DNA of 64,000 nucleotides, taken from assembly GCF_963676485.1 (NCBI RefSeq), contig NZ_OY781114.1, positions 1 through 64,000 of the forward strand, in the 5' to 3' direction. This DNA comes from an uncultured Cohaesibacter sp. (GTDB taxonomy: Bacteria; Pseudomonadota; Alphaproteobacteria; Rhizobiales; Cohaesibacteraceae). Under the pieces are notes generated by a model, which worked only from the letters and a program-made list of their open reading frames with translations, was not told the origin of the DNA and ran no database searches. The stretch's first letter is position 1, and every line of letters begins with the position of its first letter. Shown here piece after piece: positions 7,433 through 17,725 of this stretch. Made by a program: the position numbers and the translations under genes.

Positions 7433-9634
7433 CTATTTCTTTTTTGCCTTCACGCTTGCGATGACATTTTCAATAATCGTCATTCCAGCTTTTCCGCCCA
7501 GCGTCATGATGGACTCAGGATGGAACTGCACGGCGCTGATCGGTTCGGAAGCATGCTCGATGGCCATGATCACGCCATCCTCTGTATCTGCCGTGATCTC
7601 GAAATCCTTTGGCAAGGTAACCGGATCAGCAAAGAGCGAGTGATAGCGCCCGACGACCACCTGATTTGGCAGCCCCTTGAAGAGACGCCCCTTCTGCAAA
7701 CGAATGCGGGAGGGCTTGCCATGCATCGGCACACCAAGTTGCCTCAACGAGCCCCCGAAGGCTTCAGCAAGAGCCTGAAGCCCGAGACAGACGCCAAAAA
7801 TGGCAATGCCGCGCTCACGCGCCTTGGCAATGGTTGCTTTGGTGTTGAAATGCTCGGGCGAGCCGGGCCCCGGAGACATGACCATCAGATCGGGATTGAC
7901 CCTGTCGAAGATCTCGTCAGCAACGGGCGTACGCACAGTGAGCACTTCCGCGCCGGTCTGGCGGAAATAGTTCGCAAGGGTATGAACAAAGCTATCCTGA
8001 TGATCGACCAGAAGAATTTTGAGCCCTTCACCAGGCCGTTTGGCCTCAACGCTTTCTGTAAGGATTTCAGGATTCGCAGCTTCCCGCACGGCAGCGCGCA
8101 GAGCGGATGCTTTCAGCTCGGTTTCGGCTTCTTCTGCTTCTGGGTCGGAATCAAAGAGCAATGTTGCCCCTGCCCGCACCTCGGCAATCCCATTCTTGAT
8201 GCGTATGGTGCGCAAGGTCAGGCCAGTGTTCATATTGCCGTCAAAACCGATGGAGCCGATCGCGCCACCATACCATGCGCGCGGAGACTTTTCGTGCTTC
8301 TCGATGAAATCCATCGCCCATAGCTTGGGTGCGCCGGTCACGGTTACCGCCCATGCATGGGAGAGGAAAGCATCCATTGCATCGAGCCCTTCTCTCAGGC
8401 GCCCTTCAATATGGTCCACCGTATGGATCAGCCGGGAGTAAAGTTCGATCTGACGACGCCCCTTGACGCGAACAGAACCGGGGATACAAACACGGCTTTT
8501 GTCATTTCGATCCACATCGGAACACATGGTCAGCTCGCTTTCATCCTTCTTGGAATTGAGCAGCTTGAGTATCTGGGCACTATCTTCAATCGGGTCAGCC
8601 CCGCGCTTGATGGTACCAGAAATCGGACAGGTCTCGACCAGATCGCCATTGCTGACCTTAACGAACATTTCCGGGCTGGCGCCGATCAGATATTCCTGCT
8701 GGCCAAGGTTGATGAAAAAGCCATAAGGCGACGGATTGACTTGCTGAAGACGCTTCGAGATGGCAGATGGCTGGCTCTTCACAGCCTCATAGAAGGTCTG
8801 CCCCGGCACACATTCGAACAGGTCGCCGCGTTTGAAATAGTCGACAGCCTGCCGGACAATGCTTGCATATTCACCCTTCTTATGATCGCCTGCTGGCGGC
8901 TTCACATCCGACCGCTTGAAGGGCTCGATATTGGGCACACGCTCCATGCCTTCTGTGGTGTTGCCTTCATAGGCGAAGTCATAGCGATAGCGGGTCGTTT
9001 CCTGCGCATAAAGGTCGTTCACGATGATCTCATCAGGCAGATAGAGCACCATGTCGCGTTGATCGTCAGGGCGCTCAAGCTTCAGATCGATAGCATCGAA
9101 CTGAAAGGCAAGATCATACCCAAAGGCACCATAGAGTCCCAATGTGCTATCCTGTCCGGATTTAAACAGGCCAACAATCTCACGCACGACAGAAAAAACG
9201 CTCGGCACCCGACTGCGCTCTTCTTCGGTAAAGGCCCCTTCAGGCTCCTTCACTTCAAGATGGATGCTTGTCTCTTCCGCCTCATAGCTTTTGAGAATGA
9301 ACAGATCTTTGAGTTGCTTGTGAATGGCCGGAATGAGCACCACGCCACGATCATTCAGCGCCTCAATGGCCATGGTCCGGCCGCGCGCGGTAAACACGAG
9401 CGGAGGATTGACGAAGCCCAGCTCCCAACGGCTGTAACGCCCGGGATATTCGTAGTTTGACGAAAGCACTGCACCGTGCTGGCTGTCCAGCTGTTCGAGA
9501 CAGTTACTCATCGCTGTTGCAAAATCATCTTCGCCGGATTGGCGGATAATCTCGATGCCACCTTCGGTTATATAATCTTCATCGGGTATGAAATCGATTT
9601 CGGCATTGCCAGGAAATAAATTCTCTTTGCTCAT
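7433..9634 (-). CDS. trpE(G): Anthranilate synthase, fused TrpE-TrpG
   Basis: Bifunctional enzyme of 733 residues making anthranilate from chorismate and glutamine, the first step of tryptophan synthesis. Residues 1-510 are the TrpE chorismate-binding half ([43 protein letters not shown]). A short linker leads to the TrpG class I glutamine amidotransferase half with the FGVCLGLQ nucleophile elbow and the QFHPES histidine/glutamate. This E-G fusion is typical of Rhizobiales and some other alphaproteobacteria. The start is the ATG whose complement ends at 9634, six bases after GAGGAA. The gene is preceded by a leader peptide with three tryptophan codons and an attenuator, so its expression responds to charged tRNA-Trp. 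Confidence 0.97.
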   Translation of the reverse strand: MSKENLFPGNAEIDFIPDEDYITEGGIEIIRQSGEDDFATAMSNCLEQLDSQHGAVLSSNYEYPGRYSRWELGFVNPPLVFTARGRTMAIEALNDRGVVLIPAIHKQLKDLFILKSYEAEETSIHLEVKEPEGAFTEEERSRVPSVFSVVREIVGLFKSGQDSTLGLYGAFGYDLAFQFDAIDLKLERPDDQRDMVLYLPDEIIVNDLYAQETTRYRYDFAYEGNTTEGMERVPNIEPFKRSDVKPPAGDHKKGEYASIVRQAVDYFKRGDLFECVPGQTFYEAVKSQPSAISKRLQQVNPSPYGFFINLGQQEYLIGASPEMFVKVSNGDLVETCPISGTIKRGADPIEDSAQILKLLNSKKDESELTMCSDVDRNDKSRVCIPGSVRVKGRRQIELYSRLIHTVDHIEGRLREGLDAMDAFLSHAWAVTVTGAPKLWAMDFIEKHEKSPRAWYGGAIGSIGFDGNMNTGLTLRTIRIKNGIAEVRAGATLLFDSDPEAEEAETELKASALRAAVREAANPEILTESVEAKRPGEGLKILLVDHQDSFVHTLANYFRQTGAEVLTVRTPVADEIFDRVNPDLMVMSPGPGSPEHFNTKATIAKARERGIAIFGVCLGLQALAEAFGGSLRQLGVPMHGKPSRIRLQKGRLFKGLPNQVVVGRYHSLFADPVTLPKDFEITADTEDGVIMAIEHASEPISAVQFHPESIMTLGGKAGMTIIENVIASVKAKKK

Positions 9635-9742
9635 CTTGTTCCTCACTGTCAGGGCTCTTGCTTGAGGGCAAAGCCGCGACCTGTTGGTTGCTTAATCCGC
9701 CTTCTTCCGGGGGATCCTGTGCAAAGCTAATCAGATACACAA

Positions 9743-9766
9743 AAGCCGCCGGAAGACCGACGGCTT
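9743..9766 (-). terminator. trp attenuator (terminator hairpin)
   Basis: On the minus strand AAGCCGTCGG and CCGGCGGCTT form a 10-bp stem (one G-U pair) with a TCTT loop and a following TTTTG. It lies between the leader peptide and trpE(G). The upstream segment CGGCGGCT (complement of 9806-9799) can pair with the 5' arm AGCCGTCG to form the competing antiterminator. This is the geometry of ribosome-mediated attenuation. Confidence 0.85.
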
Positions 9767-9807
9767 GTTCCCAATTTTGATGCATATAGTTCAAGGGTCA
9801 GCCGCCG

Positions 9808-9858
9808 TTATCGCGTCTGCCACCACCAACCAGAATTATTTGCAGCAAATATCAACAT
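9808..9858 (-). CDS. trpL: trp leader peptide TrpL
   Basis: A 16-codon open frame, ATG at complement of 9858-9856 and TAA at 9810-9808, reading M-L-I-F-A-A-N-N-S-G-W-W-W-Q-T-R. GGAA lies just upstream as a ribosome site. Three consecutive tryptophan codons followed by an antiterminator/terminator pair are the hallmark of a trp leader. When charged tRNA-Trp is scarce, the ribosome stalls on the WWW codons and the terminator at 9743-9766 does not form. In Sinorhizobium meliloti the released leader RNA (rnTrpL) and the peptide also act in trans. Whether that holds here is inference. Confidence 0.9.
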   Translation of the reverse strand: MLIFAANNSGWWWQTR

Positions 9859-9958
9859 GATTCCGGTTTAGCTCATTTCTCATGCGACGACAAGAGGGGA
9901 ATGGACGCGCCCCTACTATGCCCAAAGAAAAGACCAAATTCAGGCCCACAAAACAAAA

Positions 9959-9979
9959 CAGGGCCCCAGAAGGGCCCTG
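9959..9979 (-). terminator. Terminator after the first chemoreceptor gene
   Basis: Perfect eight-base arms CAGGGCCC and GGGCCCTG with a 5-base loop. On the minus strand the stem is followed by TTTTGTTTTG. It lies 28 bases beyond the stop codon of the chemoreceptor gene. Confidence 0.88.
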
Positions 9980-10007
9980 CTGTTATTCTTATCATTGCCA
10001 ACCGTAA

Positions 10008-12152
10008 TCAGGCGCTGGCAACATTCTTAAGGAAGCTATCAACTTCGTTGCGAAGCTGGTCTGTGCGTTGAGCGACATCGGAGGAACTCTTCTCAACTTC
10101 ATCAACAGACTGTGTGGTCTGGGTAATGGAAACCGACAAATCAGACATGTTTCCAGCGACCTGCTGGGTTCCGCTTGCAGCCTGGGCCACATTGCGGCTG
10201 ATCTCATAGGTTGCCGTGCCCTGCTCATCGACTGCCAAAGAAATGGTCGAGGTATATTCGTTGACCTTTTCCATGGTGTCGGCGATGCCTTGAATGGCCG
10301 AGACAGCCTGATCCGTTGCGGACTGAATGCCCTGGATCTGAGAGGAGATTTCCTCGGTAGCCTTTGAGGTCTGGTTTGCAAGCTCCTTGACCTCGGCAGC
10401 GACAACGGCAAAGCCCTTGCCATGTTCCCCTGCCCGAGCAGCCTCGATGGTAGCGTTCAGCGCGAGAAGGTTGGTCTGTTCTGCAATGGCCTGAATAAGA
10501 GAGACAACGTCTCCGATTTTCTGGGCCGAATGGGAAAGACCGGACACCGTCTCAGTGGTTTCACGCGTTGCGGCAGTTGCCTGATGGACCACTTTAGAGG
10601 TTTCATCCACCTGACGTTTGATTTCCTCGATCGAGGCGGAAAGTTCCTCAGCCGCAGAGGCGACGGTCTGAACGTTCCCGGAAGCAACTTCGGATGCGGA
10701 GGCAGAACTATTTGCCTTGTCAGCGGTCTGATCTGCCACGTCGGACAGGATCTTAGCAGCACGCTGCATATTTTCCATGTTGCCCGAAACCGTATTGAGC
10801 AGATCCGAAGAGGAACTTCTGAAGCCATCGATCATCGATTCAATCGCTTTCTGGCGATTTTCACGTGCGATCTGCTCCTGATATGTTTGTTCCTGAAGCT
10901 GCCGTCTTTCAAGAGCATTGCTGCGCAACACTTCGACAGAGCGGGTCAGCTCACCAATTTCATCCTTACGCTCTGCGCTAGGCAGTTCCACATCAAGATT
11001 TTGATTGGCAATTTCCATCACGCCCTGATTGAGCTGCTGAAGCGGAGCCAAAGAGCGGCGGATGAACCAGACAACAAGTCCAGCCATCAGCAAGAGGCTG
11101 ACAACACCAAGGATGAGCAAACTGTTGGTAAGATTGTTTGCCGGTTCCATCAGCTCGTCATAGGACTGGTGGGTATACACGGCCCAATGTTTGCCGAACA
11201 CTTCAACCGGAACAGAAATTCCAAGGGTCTTTTTGCCATCTACATCCACATCGCCAGTTGCGACGTCACCCGCCAGAGACTTCGATACCAGCGCACTCTG
11301 GGTGCCGGAAAGCTGACCCGTCGTATGTTGGGCAAAGTCCACCTGCTCCATGTCGGTAGAAACGAGTTCAACCCCACCGGTTTTACCCAGGCCACTCCTG
11401 TCACTCAGGATGCTTGAAAAGCGACTGGTGTCGATTTCCAGAGCAACGGCACCAAGGGTAAGGCCCCATTTGGATGCAGGACCGACCAGATAGCCAGAGA
11501 TATCACCGTTATTCAGGATGAAGCCGGTAAAGTTGAAGCCCTTGATAACCTTCTTGGGATCTTCCAAGGCCGATTTCAGAATCGGGTTGACAGCATCAGC
11601 AAGCTTTGGCTGGAAAGCGCCTTTTGTCTTGATGTTTTTACCGAACTCATCCGTCTTCTGGTAGGAATAGTAGAGGTCCCCGAATTTATCGAAGATCATC
11701 AGATCCTTGAAGATATCGCCTTCAAGCAACTGCCCCACATTTTCCTGATACTTGGCATGAGCGGTGAGATAGCGATTGAAGTTTTCTTCGTTGGGAATGT
11801 ATTTATACCGCTCCCCGGCAGGATTTGGATTGTCCTGGATAAAGATCTTGCGCATTTCGGCAGATGCTTTATCGCCAAGCGTTTTCCAACCACTCTGCAT
11901 TTCAGTCGCGGCATTTTGTGTCGTGGTATGCGTCAACAGGGAAGCCATCTTCTCCTGTATCTGCTGAAAATAGACTTCCACCGTGCTGGTCTTACCACGC
12001 GCGGCGTTCAGAAGTGCATTTTCCGTGAGTTTCTTGGAGGTTTCCCCTCCCATCCAAGATGCGACAAAGACGAACAAGGCAACGAGAATCGTTACCGAAA
12101 CAACCATGATTGCGGGAATTTTGGTTGCGAGACGCTTGGGCAGTATCTGCAT
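10008..12152 (-). CDS. Methyl-accepting chemotaxis protein (714 residues)
   Basis: Transmembrane chemoreceptor. A short cytoplasmic N-terminus ([13 protein letters not shown]) leads into membrane segment 1 (about residues 10-33), then a long periplasmic sensor of roughly 300 residues (Cache-like, with [17 protein letters not shown]), membrane segment 2 (about 338-362), a HAMP domain, and a methyl-accepting signalling domain with the conserved hairpin tip ([21 protein letters not shown], shortened here to its core) around 580-620. The C-terminus lacks an obvious CheR-binding pentapeptide. Start chosen at the ATG ending at 12152, which aligns with the start of the downstream paralogue and has AAGGGA upstream. 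It signals to CheA/CheW; no che genes are in the window. The ligand is unknown. Confidence 0.93.
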   Translation of the reverse strand: MQILPKRLATKIPAIMVVSVTILVALFVFVASWMGGETSKKLTENALLNAARGKTSTVEVYFQQIQEKMASLLTHTTTQNAATEMQSGWKTLGDKASAEMRKIFIQDNPNPAGERYKYIPNEENFNRYLTAHAKYQENVGQLLEGDIFKDLMIFDKFGDLYYSYQKTDEFGKNIKTKGAFQPKLADAVNPILKSALEDPKKVIKGFNFTGFILNNGDISGYLVGPASKWGLTLGAVALEIDTSRFSSILSDRSGLGKTGGVELVSTDMEQVDFAQHTTGQLSGTQSALVSKSLAGDVATGDVDVDGKKTLGISVPVEVFGKHWAVYTHQSYDELMEPANNLTNSLLILGVVSLLLMAGLVVWFIRRSLAPLQQLNQGVMEIANQNLDVELPSAERKDEIGELTRSVEVLRSNALERRQLQEQTYQEQIARENRQKAIESMIDGFRSSSSDLLNTVSGNMENMQRAAKILSDVADQTADKANSSASASEVASGNVQTVASAAEELSASIEEIKRQVDETSKVVHQATAATRETTETVSGLSHSAQKIGDVVSLIQAIAEQTNLLALNATIEAARAGEHGKGFAVVAAEVKELANQTSKATEEISSQIQGIQSATDQAVSAIQGIADTMEKVNEYTSTISLAVDEQGTATYEISRNVAQAASGTQQVAGNMSDLSVSITQTTQSVDEVEKSSSDVAQRTDQLRNEVDSFLKNVASA

Positions 12153-12446
12153 GTTATCCCTTAAACCTCCAAAATATCTGAGCCGATTTTTGGACATCAA
12201 ACTTATTTATTAGTAAACTCCGGGAAATTTAGACAATCTTTGCGGGAAAACATTTATATACACTCCAAAATAAAACAAAATTCTATTAGGCATTGAAAAT
12301 TCGACGATTTTGCTCACTCCCGACCTATCGGTCGGAGAATCAACCAATCTTGGCCAGCCCAAAAAGAAAGACGAACCCCCTTCTGGTCCGCCTTCCCTGC
12401 TCCAAACTTAATCCAATCAATGGCTTACTTCTATAGCCCCAGCTGC
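12153..12446. other. Gap between the two chemoreceptor genes
   Basis: This 294-base spacer holds an inverted repeat CCGACC-TATC-GGTCGG (12320-12335) upstream of the first receptor gene, which could be a small hairpin or an operator. No T-run follows it. Nothing else is clear. Confidence 0.35.
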
Positions 12447-14591
12447 CTAAGCCTCAGCAACACTCTTCAGAAATCGATCCACTTCGCTCCGAAGATTATT
12501 TGTCTGCTCGGCGACAGACTGGGCACTGACTTCCACCTGGCCGACGGATTGTGTGGTCTCGGAAATGGAAGAGGACAGGTCAGACATGTTGGCTGCAACC
12601 TGCTGCGTTCCGCCTGCAGCTTGCGCCACATTTTTGCTGATCTCATAGGTCGCACTGCCCTGCTCGTCTACGGCATGAGATATGCTGGCAGTATAGTGAT
12701 TTACCTGCTGCATCGTCTCCGCGATGCTCTGAATGGCTTGCACCGCATCTTGAGTAGAGGCCTGGATATCCTGTATCTGGTTACCAATCTCCTCGGTTGC
12801 CTTGGAAGTCTGGTTTGCAAGCTCCTTGACCTCGGCTGCCACCACAGCAAAACCGCGTCCATGCTCGCCGGCACGCGCAGCCTCAATCGTAGCATTGAGG
12901 GCCAAAAGGTTTGTCTGTTCAGCAATCGCCTGAATGAGAGACACAACGTCGCCGATCTTTTGAGCTGCCAGAGACAGGCCGGAGACGGTTTCCGTGGTAT
13001 GTCGAGTTGCATCAGTTGCCCTGGAGACGACACCGGAGGTTTCGGTCACCTGACGTTTGATCTCCTCAATGGAAGCGGAAAGCTCTTCTGCAGCAGATGC
13101 GACCGTCTGCACATTCCCCGAGGCCACTTCGGAGGCCGACGCAGAGCTGTTTGCCTTTACCGCTGTTTGATCGGCACTTTCAGCAAGCATTTGGGCCGTT
13201 TGGTGCATGGTATCCATATTGGCAGATACTTCATTCAACATCTGGGAAGACGAGGCTCGGAAGGCATCGACCAGATCTTCGATGACCTGTTGACGTTTGG
13301 CGCGCGCGCCCTGCTCCTGTTCGCTCAGTTGTTGCAGTTGGCGCCGCTCGCGTGCGCCATTGCGTAAAATCTCTACAGACTGGGTAAGCTCGCTGATCTC
13401 ATCGCCATGATTGGCATTAGGAAGATCGATATCATAATTGCCCTTGGCTATTTCCATAACGCCGCCATTGAGCTTCTGAAGCGGAGCCATGGACGAACGG
13501 ACAACGAGCATCCCGGCACCTCCCATGAGCAGCAGAAGCACCAAACCGGCAGCCAGCATCGTATTGGCCTGTTCACGCGATGGAGCCAGAAGCTCTTCAT
13601 AATCCTGCATGGCGATGACCACCCATTTGGTGCCAAGCACTGTCATCGGCACCGCGATGGCGCGGTCTTCTTCGCCGTTCAACGAGACATCTCCGGCAGC
13701 AACCGCCCCATTGAGTGCCTTGGAAGCAACCCCGGACAGCGTCTCGGGCAAATCAGAAACTGTGTTTTGCCCGAGGCTGATAGACTTCAGATCAGAGGAC
13801 ACAAGCTGGATCAACCCCGTTTTGCCCAATCCGGATGGATCGGACATGATGCGCGCCAATGTGCTCGTATTCACCTCAAAGGCTACGGCACCGAGAATCT
13901 TACCCCATTTGAGAACCGGAGCGACCATATATCCGGTGACGCGTCCGTTATACTCGATAAAGCCGGTGAAGCTACCACCTGAATATCTCGCTTTCGGGTC
14001 GTCATTGGCGAGTTTGATGATCGGTGCGATCTGCTGCTTCAAAACAACCGGCAGCACACCTGCTTCTCTCACGTTTCGTCCGAACGCATTGCCTTTTCGG
14101 TAGCTATAATAGACATTCCCTTCTTTGTTGATAAGGATCATGTCGCGAAACAGATCACCGGCAAGGAGCGCGCCCACCCGCTCCTGATGTTTGCCATGAA
14201 TCTTGTTGTAGTAGATAGATCCATCTTGCCCGGCAGTAAGCTTGTATCGGTCTTCAGCGCTGTTGGGATTGTCTTCGATAAAGATCTGGCGCAGGGTTTT
14301 AGAAGCATTCTCCTTAAGAACACTCCAACCGCCGTTCAGTTCAGTGGCGGCCTCGGCAGTCGTCGTATGTGACGCCATGTCTTTGAGTTTGTTTCCCAGC
14401 TGCGTCATATAGACAGTAACAGTACTGGCCCGCCCCTTGGCAGCATTCATAAGTGCAGTTTCCGTCAGCTTTACAGATGTGGACTCCCCTTTCCACATTG
14501 CAAGCATAACCAAAACAAATACGGTCATTGTTATTGAAAGAAATAAGATTATAGGTATTTTTAACGAAAGTCGTTTTGGAAGTATTTTCAT
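12447..14591 (-). CDS. Methyl-accepting chemotaxis protein, paralogue of the preceding receptor
   Basis: Second chemoreceptor, also 714 residues from the ATG ending at 14591 (GGGGAT ribosome site, 6 bases). Same plan: N-terminal [13 protein letters not shown], membrane segment at about 10-30, periplasmic Cache-like sensor with [24 protein letters not shown], second membrane segment near 338-360, HAMP, and the signalling domain ending in [11 protein letters not shown]. The signalling halves of the two proteins are nearly identical, while the periplasmic halves differ more, as expected for a tandem duplication followed by change of ligand specificity. The two genes are 295 bases apart and so probably have separate promoters. 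Confidence 0.93.
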   Translation of the reverse strand: MKILPKRLSLKIPIILFLSITMTVFVLVMLAMWKGESTSVKLTETALMNAAKGRASTVTVYMTQLGNKLKDMASHTTTAEAATELNGGWSVLKENASKTLRQIFIEDNPNSAEDRYKLTAGQDGSIYYNKIHGKHQERVGALLAGDLFRDMILINKEGNVYYSYRKGNAFGRNVREAGVLPVVLKQQIAPIIKLANDDPKARYSGGSFTGFIEYNGRVTGYMVAPVLKWGKILGAVAFEVNTSTLARIMSDPSGLGKTGLIQLVSSDLKSISLGQNTVSDLPETLSGVASKALNGAVAAGDVSLNGEEDRAIAVPMTVLGTKWVVIAMQDYEELLAPSREQANTMLAAGLVLLLLMGGAGMLVVRSSMAPLQKLNGGVMEIAKGNYDIDLPNANHGDEISELTQSVEILRNGARERRQLQQLSEQEQGARAKRQQVIEDLVDAFRASSSQMLNEVSANMDTMHQTAQMLAESADQTAVKANSSASASEVASGNVQTVASAAEELSASIEEIKRQVTETSGVVSRATDATRHTTETVSGLSLAAQKIGDVVSLIQAIAEQTNLLALNATIEAARAGEHGRGFAVVAAEVKELANQTSKATEEIGNQIQDIQASTQDAVQAIQSIAETMQQVNHYTASISHAVDEQGSATYEISKNVAQAAGGTQQVAANMSDLSSSISETTQSVGQVEVSAQSVAEQTNNLRSEVDRFLKSVAEA

Positions 14592-14753
14592 AACGATCCC
14601 CACTCTTAGGTGTTTTTATCATAATTTGACTTCCTCACGTTTCCGAAACGTAAATTTAAACTACCAATTTCCTGAATACCTCTTATTATTACTGACCTAA
14701 CTTTAGGCAATTGCCCATTTTTTATCAGAACTACCTAAAATACCATACAACAA

Positions 14754-14785
14754 AAAACGGGGCGTACGCTGTACACCCCGTTTTT
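14754..14785. terminator. Bidirectional terminator
   Basis: Long stem AAAACGGGGCGTAC / GTACACCCCGTTTT with one mismatch and a 2-4 base loop, with A-run on one side and T-run on the other. It lies between the LuxR-type gene (minus strand, ends 14854) and the start region of the chemoreceptor gene, so it mainly ends the LuxR transcript. Confidence 0.88.
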
Positions 14786-14853
14786 GAAAAGAAACTTATA
14801 TATTCGTATATCTACTGCGCCTTAACTAGATAAGACGCATTGCTTCCAGACCT

Positions 14854-15546
14854 TTACATCATGCGGTTTGCAATCGCGACTGCTTGCGTACGACGATAGC
14901 AGTTGAGCTTTTTCAGGATTAAAGAAATATGGTGTTTGACCGTTGCTTCCGTTAGCCCCAGCTCATAGGCAATCTGCTTATTCAGCAAACCATCGCGAAG
15001 ATAGCGCAGAATGGTCATCTGCTTGGGTGTCAGGTTAGCGAGCTTGGAATAGAGACCGGAGCGTTCGAGCACTTCTTCGCTTTCCGCTACGATATATTCA
15101 TCCGAAATACCAGACTTGATGCGCTTGGAAATCGAACGAAGCTCAGAAACAGAAGCCGTCTTGTAAATGACCCAATCAGCGCCATTGCCAAGCGCATAAT
15201 GGGCCAGTCCATCATCGGTATGATCGCAAATCAGAACAAGGCGCGCATGCTTGTAAGCTTTGCGGACATCATTCAAAGCGGCAGATCCTCGGCTGCTTGT
15301 GGCGTCCAGATTAAGCACCAGCAAGGTGTCTTCTCTATCCGGAGCGGCGCTGAGAAGCTGTTCAAGCCCCGCGCAATCCAGCACCGGAGTATATTCGCGT
15401 TTGATGCCAAGCATGTTTAGCAGGCATTCTGTGAAGATAGGATGCGGTTCGGCTAAGACGACGGTACGGTATGTGACAGAGCCCTGTTCGGCTGAATGTC
15501 CCAATCCGCGGCGCACCTCGCCTCCAATATCGTCGAGCAGCAGCAT
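14854..15546 (-). CDS. LuxR-type response regulator with degenerate receiver
   Basis: Transcription factor of 230 residues from the ATG ending at 15546, which follows a strong GGGGGAGAG site. The upstream extension of the frame has no such support. Residues 27-145 are a receiver-like domain: D81 (LVLNLDATS) is at the phospho-acceptor place and K129 (VIYKTAS) is kept, but the acidic pair that binds Mg2+ is altered, with E33-P34 where DD is usual (VLAEPHPIF). Residues 168-230 are a LuxR/FixJ helix-turn-helix (LTPKQMTILRYLRDGLLNKQ then EATVKHHISLILKKL). The receiver may therefore work without ordinary phosphorylation. There is no partner kinase nearby. The target genes are unknown; the adjacent chemoreceptor genes are a possibility only. 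Confidence 0.85.
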   Translation of the reverse strand: MLLLDDIGGEVRRGLGHSAEQGSVTYRTVVLAEPHPIFTECLLNMLGIKREYTPVLDCAGLEQLLSAAPDREDTLLVLNLDATSSRGSAALNDVRKAYKHARLVLICDHTDDGLAHYALGNGADWVIYKTASVSELRSISKRIKSGISDEYIVAESEEVLERSGLYSKLANLTPKQMTILRYLRDGLLNKQIAYELGLTEATVKHHISLILKKLNCYRRTQAVAIANRMM

Positions 15547-15782
15547 AATCTCTCCCCCTTGTGTCGGTCCTTGAGAATTGAATCGCGTTGCCGACACTGG
15601 CCCTAACGCCATTGAATACAGAGGAAATCTACCCTGGAGCTTGGTCAAAATGGCTTGGCCTCCCTGCCGAAACACATCCTGCTCCATAAATGAGTAATAT
15701 TGCCAAATTTTGACAACTTTACTTCGAAAAAGACGCCTTAGTCACCGGAATTCTTTTTCGCCACCCTTTTACTCCATACCAA

Positions 15783-15896
15783 AAGGGATTGATTTTATTG
15801 AGATTTTCCTCCGACTCCTAGCCGAAAGGCCAGTGACTGGAAGGCATTTGAATGGAGATACGCAAGATTGTCAATGAAGGGATTGATTTTATTGAG
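15783..15896. repeat. Pair of 20-bp direct repeats
   Basis: The 20-base sequence AAGGGATTGATTTTATTGAG occurs exactly at 15783-15802 and again at 15877-15896, start to start 94 bases apart, in the gap between the divergent LuxR-type and XRE-type genes. An exact 20-base copy so close by is not expected by chance. It may be a duplicated regulator site or the remnant of a small duplication. Confidence 0.7.
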
Positions 15897-15900
15897 TAAA

Positions 15901-15951
15901 TTTGCGAATGTTTTTGCAAATATTTTTTTGCAAATTGCAAATCTTGCAAAC
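15901..15951 (+). promoter_or_regulatory. Cluster of TTTGCAA-type boxes before the XRE regulator gene
   Basis: Five related elements occur in 51 bases: TTTGCGAA (15901), TTTGCAAA (near 15913), TTTGCAAA (near 15928), TTGCAAAT (15935) and TTGCAAAC (15944), ending 15 bases before the start codon. Regulators of the same architecture (RamB and PrpR of actinobacteria) recognise TTTGCAAA-type sequences, so this is a strong candidate for autoregulation. Another copy, GTTTGCAAATG, occurs at 17548-17558 before pepN. Confidence 0.6.
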
Positions 15952-15965
15952 TCGGGGAGAGCGTC

Positions 15966-17408
15966 ATGGCAGAGAAGCTATTCGTTGGTCCAAAAGTGCG
16001 AACCTTACGCGAAAGCCATGACCTGACGCAGGCGACTTTTGCCGAACGCATCGGCATTTCAACTTCTTACCTGAACCAGATCGAGAATAACCAAAGGCCC
16101 CTCACGGCCCCTGTGCTGCTCTCGCTAAGCCACAATTTCAACCTTTCCCTCAACGACTTCGCATCAGCGGACACAAACCGTGTGCTGGCCGATCTCAAGG
16201 AGGCCCTTGCAGAGCCTTTATTCCGCGACACCAATCCTGGTCTGCAGGAATTGAAGATGGCGACGTCAAACTCTCCCTGGCTCACACAGGCCTTTCTAAC
16301 TCTGCATCAGGCACACAGGCGCGCCAATGAACGCCTTATGGTAATGGATGATGCTTTGTCTGCCCAGTCATACGAAGGGGCTGATCGGGCGATTTTGCCC
16401 TATGAGGAAGTAAGGGACTATTTCCACTATCACGACAATTATATTGATGAACTCGATTTGGCAGCAGAAGACCTTGCGCGACGGCATGGCATGCTGGAAG
16501 GCAACCGACTGAGCCAGTTTCAGGCCTATCTGGAAGACCGGCACGCCGTGCGCGTGCGCCTGACGGAAAATCCTGCAAATGACCAGACTCTGCGCCGCTT
16601 TGACGAAGAAAATCGCATCCTCAATCTCAACGGGTCTCTCGACTCCGCGTCTCTTTCCTTCTTGCTCGCCCACCAGATCGCGATCATGGAATATAGTGAT
16701 CTGATCGATGTCCGCATCAACAAGGCCAACCTGCGCTCCAAAGCAGCCGAGGCGATTGCACGGCTCGGGCTGGGCAACTATTTTGCGGGCGCATTATGCC
16801 TGCCCTATCAGAGGTTTCTCGAGGTCGCACGCGAGACAAGGCATGACATCGACCGCATGCGCCATCATTTCGGCGCTTCTCAAGAGCAGATCTGCCATCG
16901 CCTTTCTTCCATGCAAAGGCCCGGAGCACGCGGCGTTCCCTTCTATTTTCTGCGTGTTGACAGGGCTGGCAATGTCACCAAGCGCCACTCAGCAACCCGC
17001 TTTCAATTTGCCCGCTTTGGCGGTGCCTGTCCGCTCTGGAACGTACATGAAGCCTTCGAGGCACCTAGTCGTTTTTTGGTGCAAGTTGCCGAAATGCCTG
17101 ATGGAATCCGCTATCTCTGCGTGGCAACGAGCATCACCAAGCTCGGCTCGGGCTATCATGCGCCCGTGCGCCGATATGCCATTGGACTTGGCTGCGAACT
17201 CTCCTATGCGGATGAGGTCATCTATTCCGACGGGCTCAACCTCAAGAGTGACGCGGGCGTTACGGAAATCGGCGTTTCCTGCCGCATTTGCGAAAGGCAG
17301 AAATGCCATCAGCGAGCAGCGCCGCCAGTTGACCGCCGGCTTATCGTCAACCCGCATTTTCGTCAATTTGTGCCATTTGAGCTGGCCAACAATAGCCACG
17401 ATGAATGA
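15966..17408 (+). CDS. XRE-family regulator with IrrE-like and DUF2083 domains (short-chain acyl metabolism type)
   Basis: DNA-binding regulator of 480 residues. Residues 8-62 are an XRE helix-turn-helix (LTQATFAERIGISTSYLNQIE). The middle (about 160-300) resembles the IrrE/M78 peptidase fold, but where a zinc HExxH would be there is HQIAI (FLLAHQIAIMEY), so protease activity is unlikely. The C-terminal part matches DUF2083 and carries a cysteine cluster (VSCRICERQKCHQRAA). Relatives include RamB, PrpR and alphaproteobacterial regulators of acetate, propionate and glyoxylate metabolism, many of which sense acyl-CoA. The ATG at 15966 follows GGGGAGAG. No isocitrate lyase or methylcitrate genes are nearby, so the target set is unknown. 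Autoregulation through the TTTGCAA cluster is likely. Confidence 0.85.
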   Translation: MAEKLFVGPKVRTLRESHDLTQATFAERIGISTSYLNQIENNQRPLTAPVLLSLSHNFNLSLNDFASADTNRVLADLKEALAEPLFRDTNPGLQELKMATSNSPWLTQAFLTLHQAHRRANERLMVMDDALSAQSYEGADRAILPYEEVRDYFHYHDNYIDELDLAAEDLARRHGMLEGNRLSQFQAYLEDRHAVRVRLTENPANDQTLRRFDEENRILNLNGSLDSASLSFLLAHQIAIMEYSDLIDVRINKANLRSKAAEAIARLGLGNYFAGALCLPYQRFLEVARETRHDIDRMRHHFGASQEQICHRLSSMQRPGARGVPFYFLRVDRAGNVTKRHSATRFQFARFGGACPLWNVHEAFEAPSRFLVQVAEMPDGIRYLCVATSITKLGSGYHAPVRRYAIGLGCELSYADEVIYSDGLNLKSDAGVTEIGVSCRICERQKCHQRAAPPVDRRLIVNPHFRQFVPFELANNSHDE

Positions 17409-17725
17409 GCGGCTTTCCGGCTGGGTCATCGAGAGTTGCGCATTTTTCCGAAACTATCTAGACGATTTCGTTAATGATTGCGCCACATTATGCACTCGCA
17501 TCATGGCTGCCTTGCACGAAAGTTTAATCCACAGCAATCTTGTAAAGTTTGCAAATGTGCCCTTCCCAAAATGACGAGCCACCCTATCTACACCTTAAGG
17601 ATACACTGACTGTTTCGCACATGAGGCAGGTAAAACTGCACCATGTATCTAACTTGCTTTTGCAACAGGGTCGCAGATAGGCTGAATGGCACTAGCGATT
17701 TTCTTCTCGATTAAGAAGTTTTGAT
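17409..17725. other. 317-base gap before pepN
   Basis: No gene is supported here. The sequence includes one TTTGCAAA-type box (17548-17558), matching the cluster upstream of the adjacent XRE regulator, and may link pepN to that regulator. No clear terminator or promoter hexamers stand out. Confidence 0.4.

Noticed and set aside
8357-9460. 367-codon plus-strand frame within trpE(G)
   Set aside because: Shadow frame created by the codon bias of trpE(G).
10422-11417. Plus-strand frames opposite the chemoreceptor genes (also at 12420-13367)
   Set aside because: Both chemoreceptors give matching shadows because their signalling regions are near-identical; no independent support.
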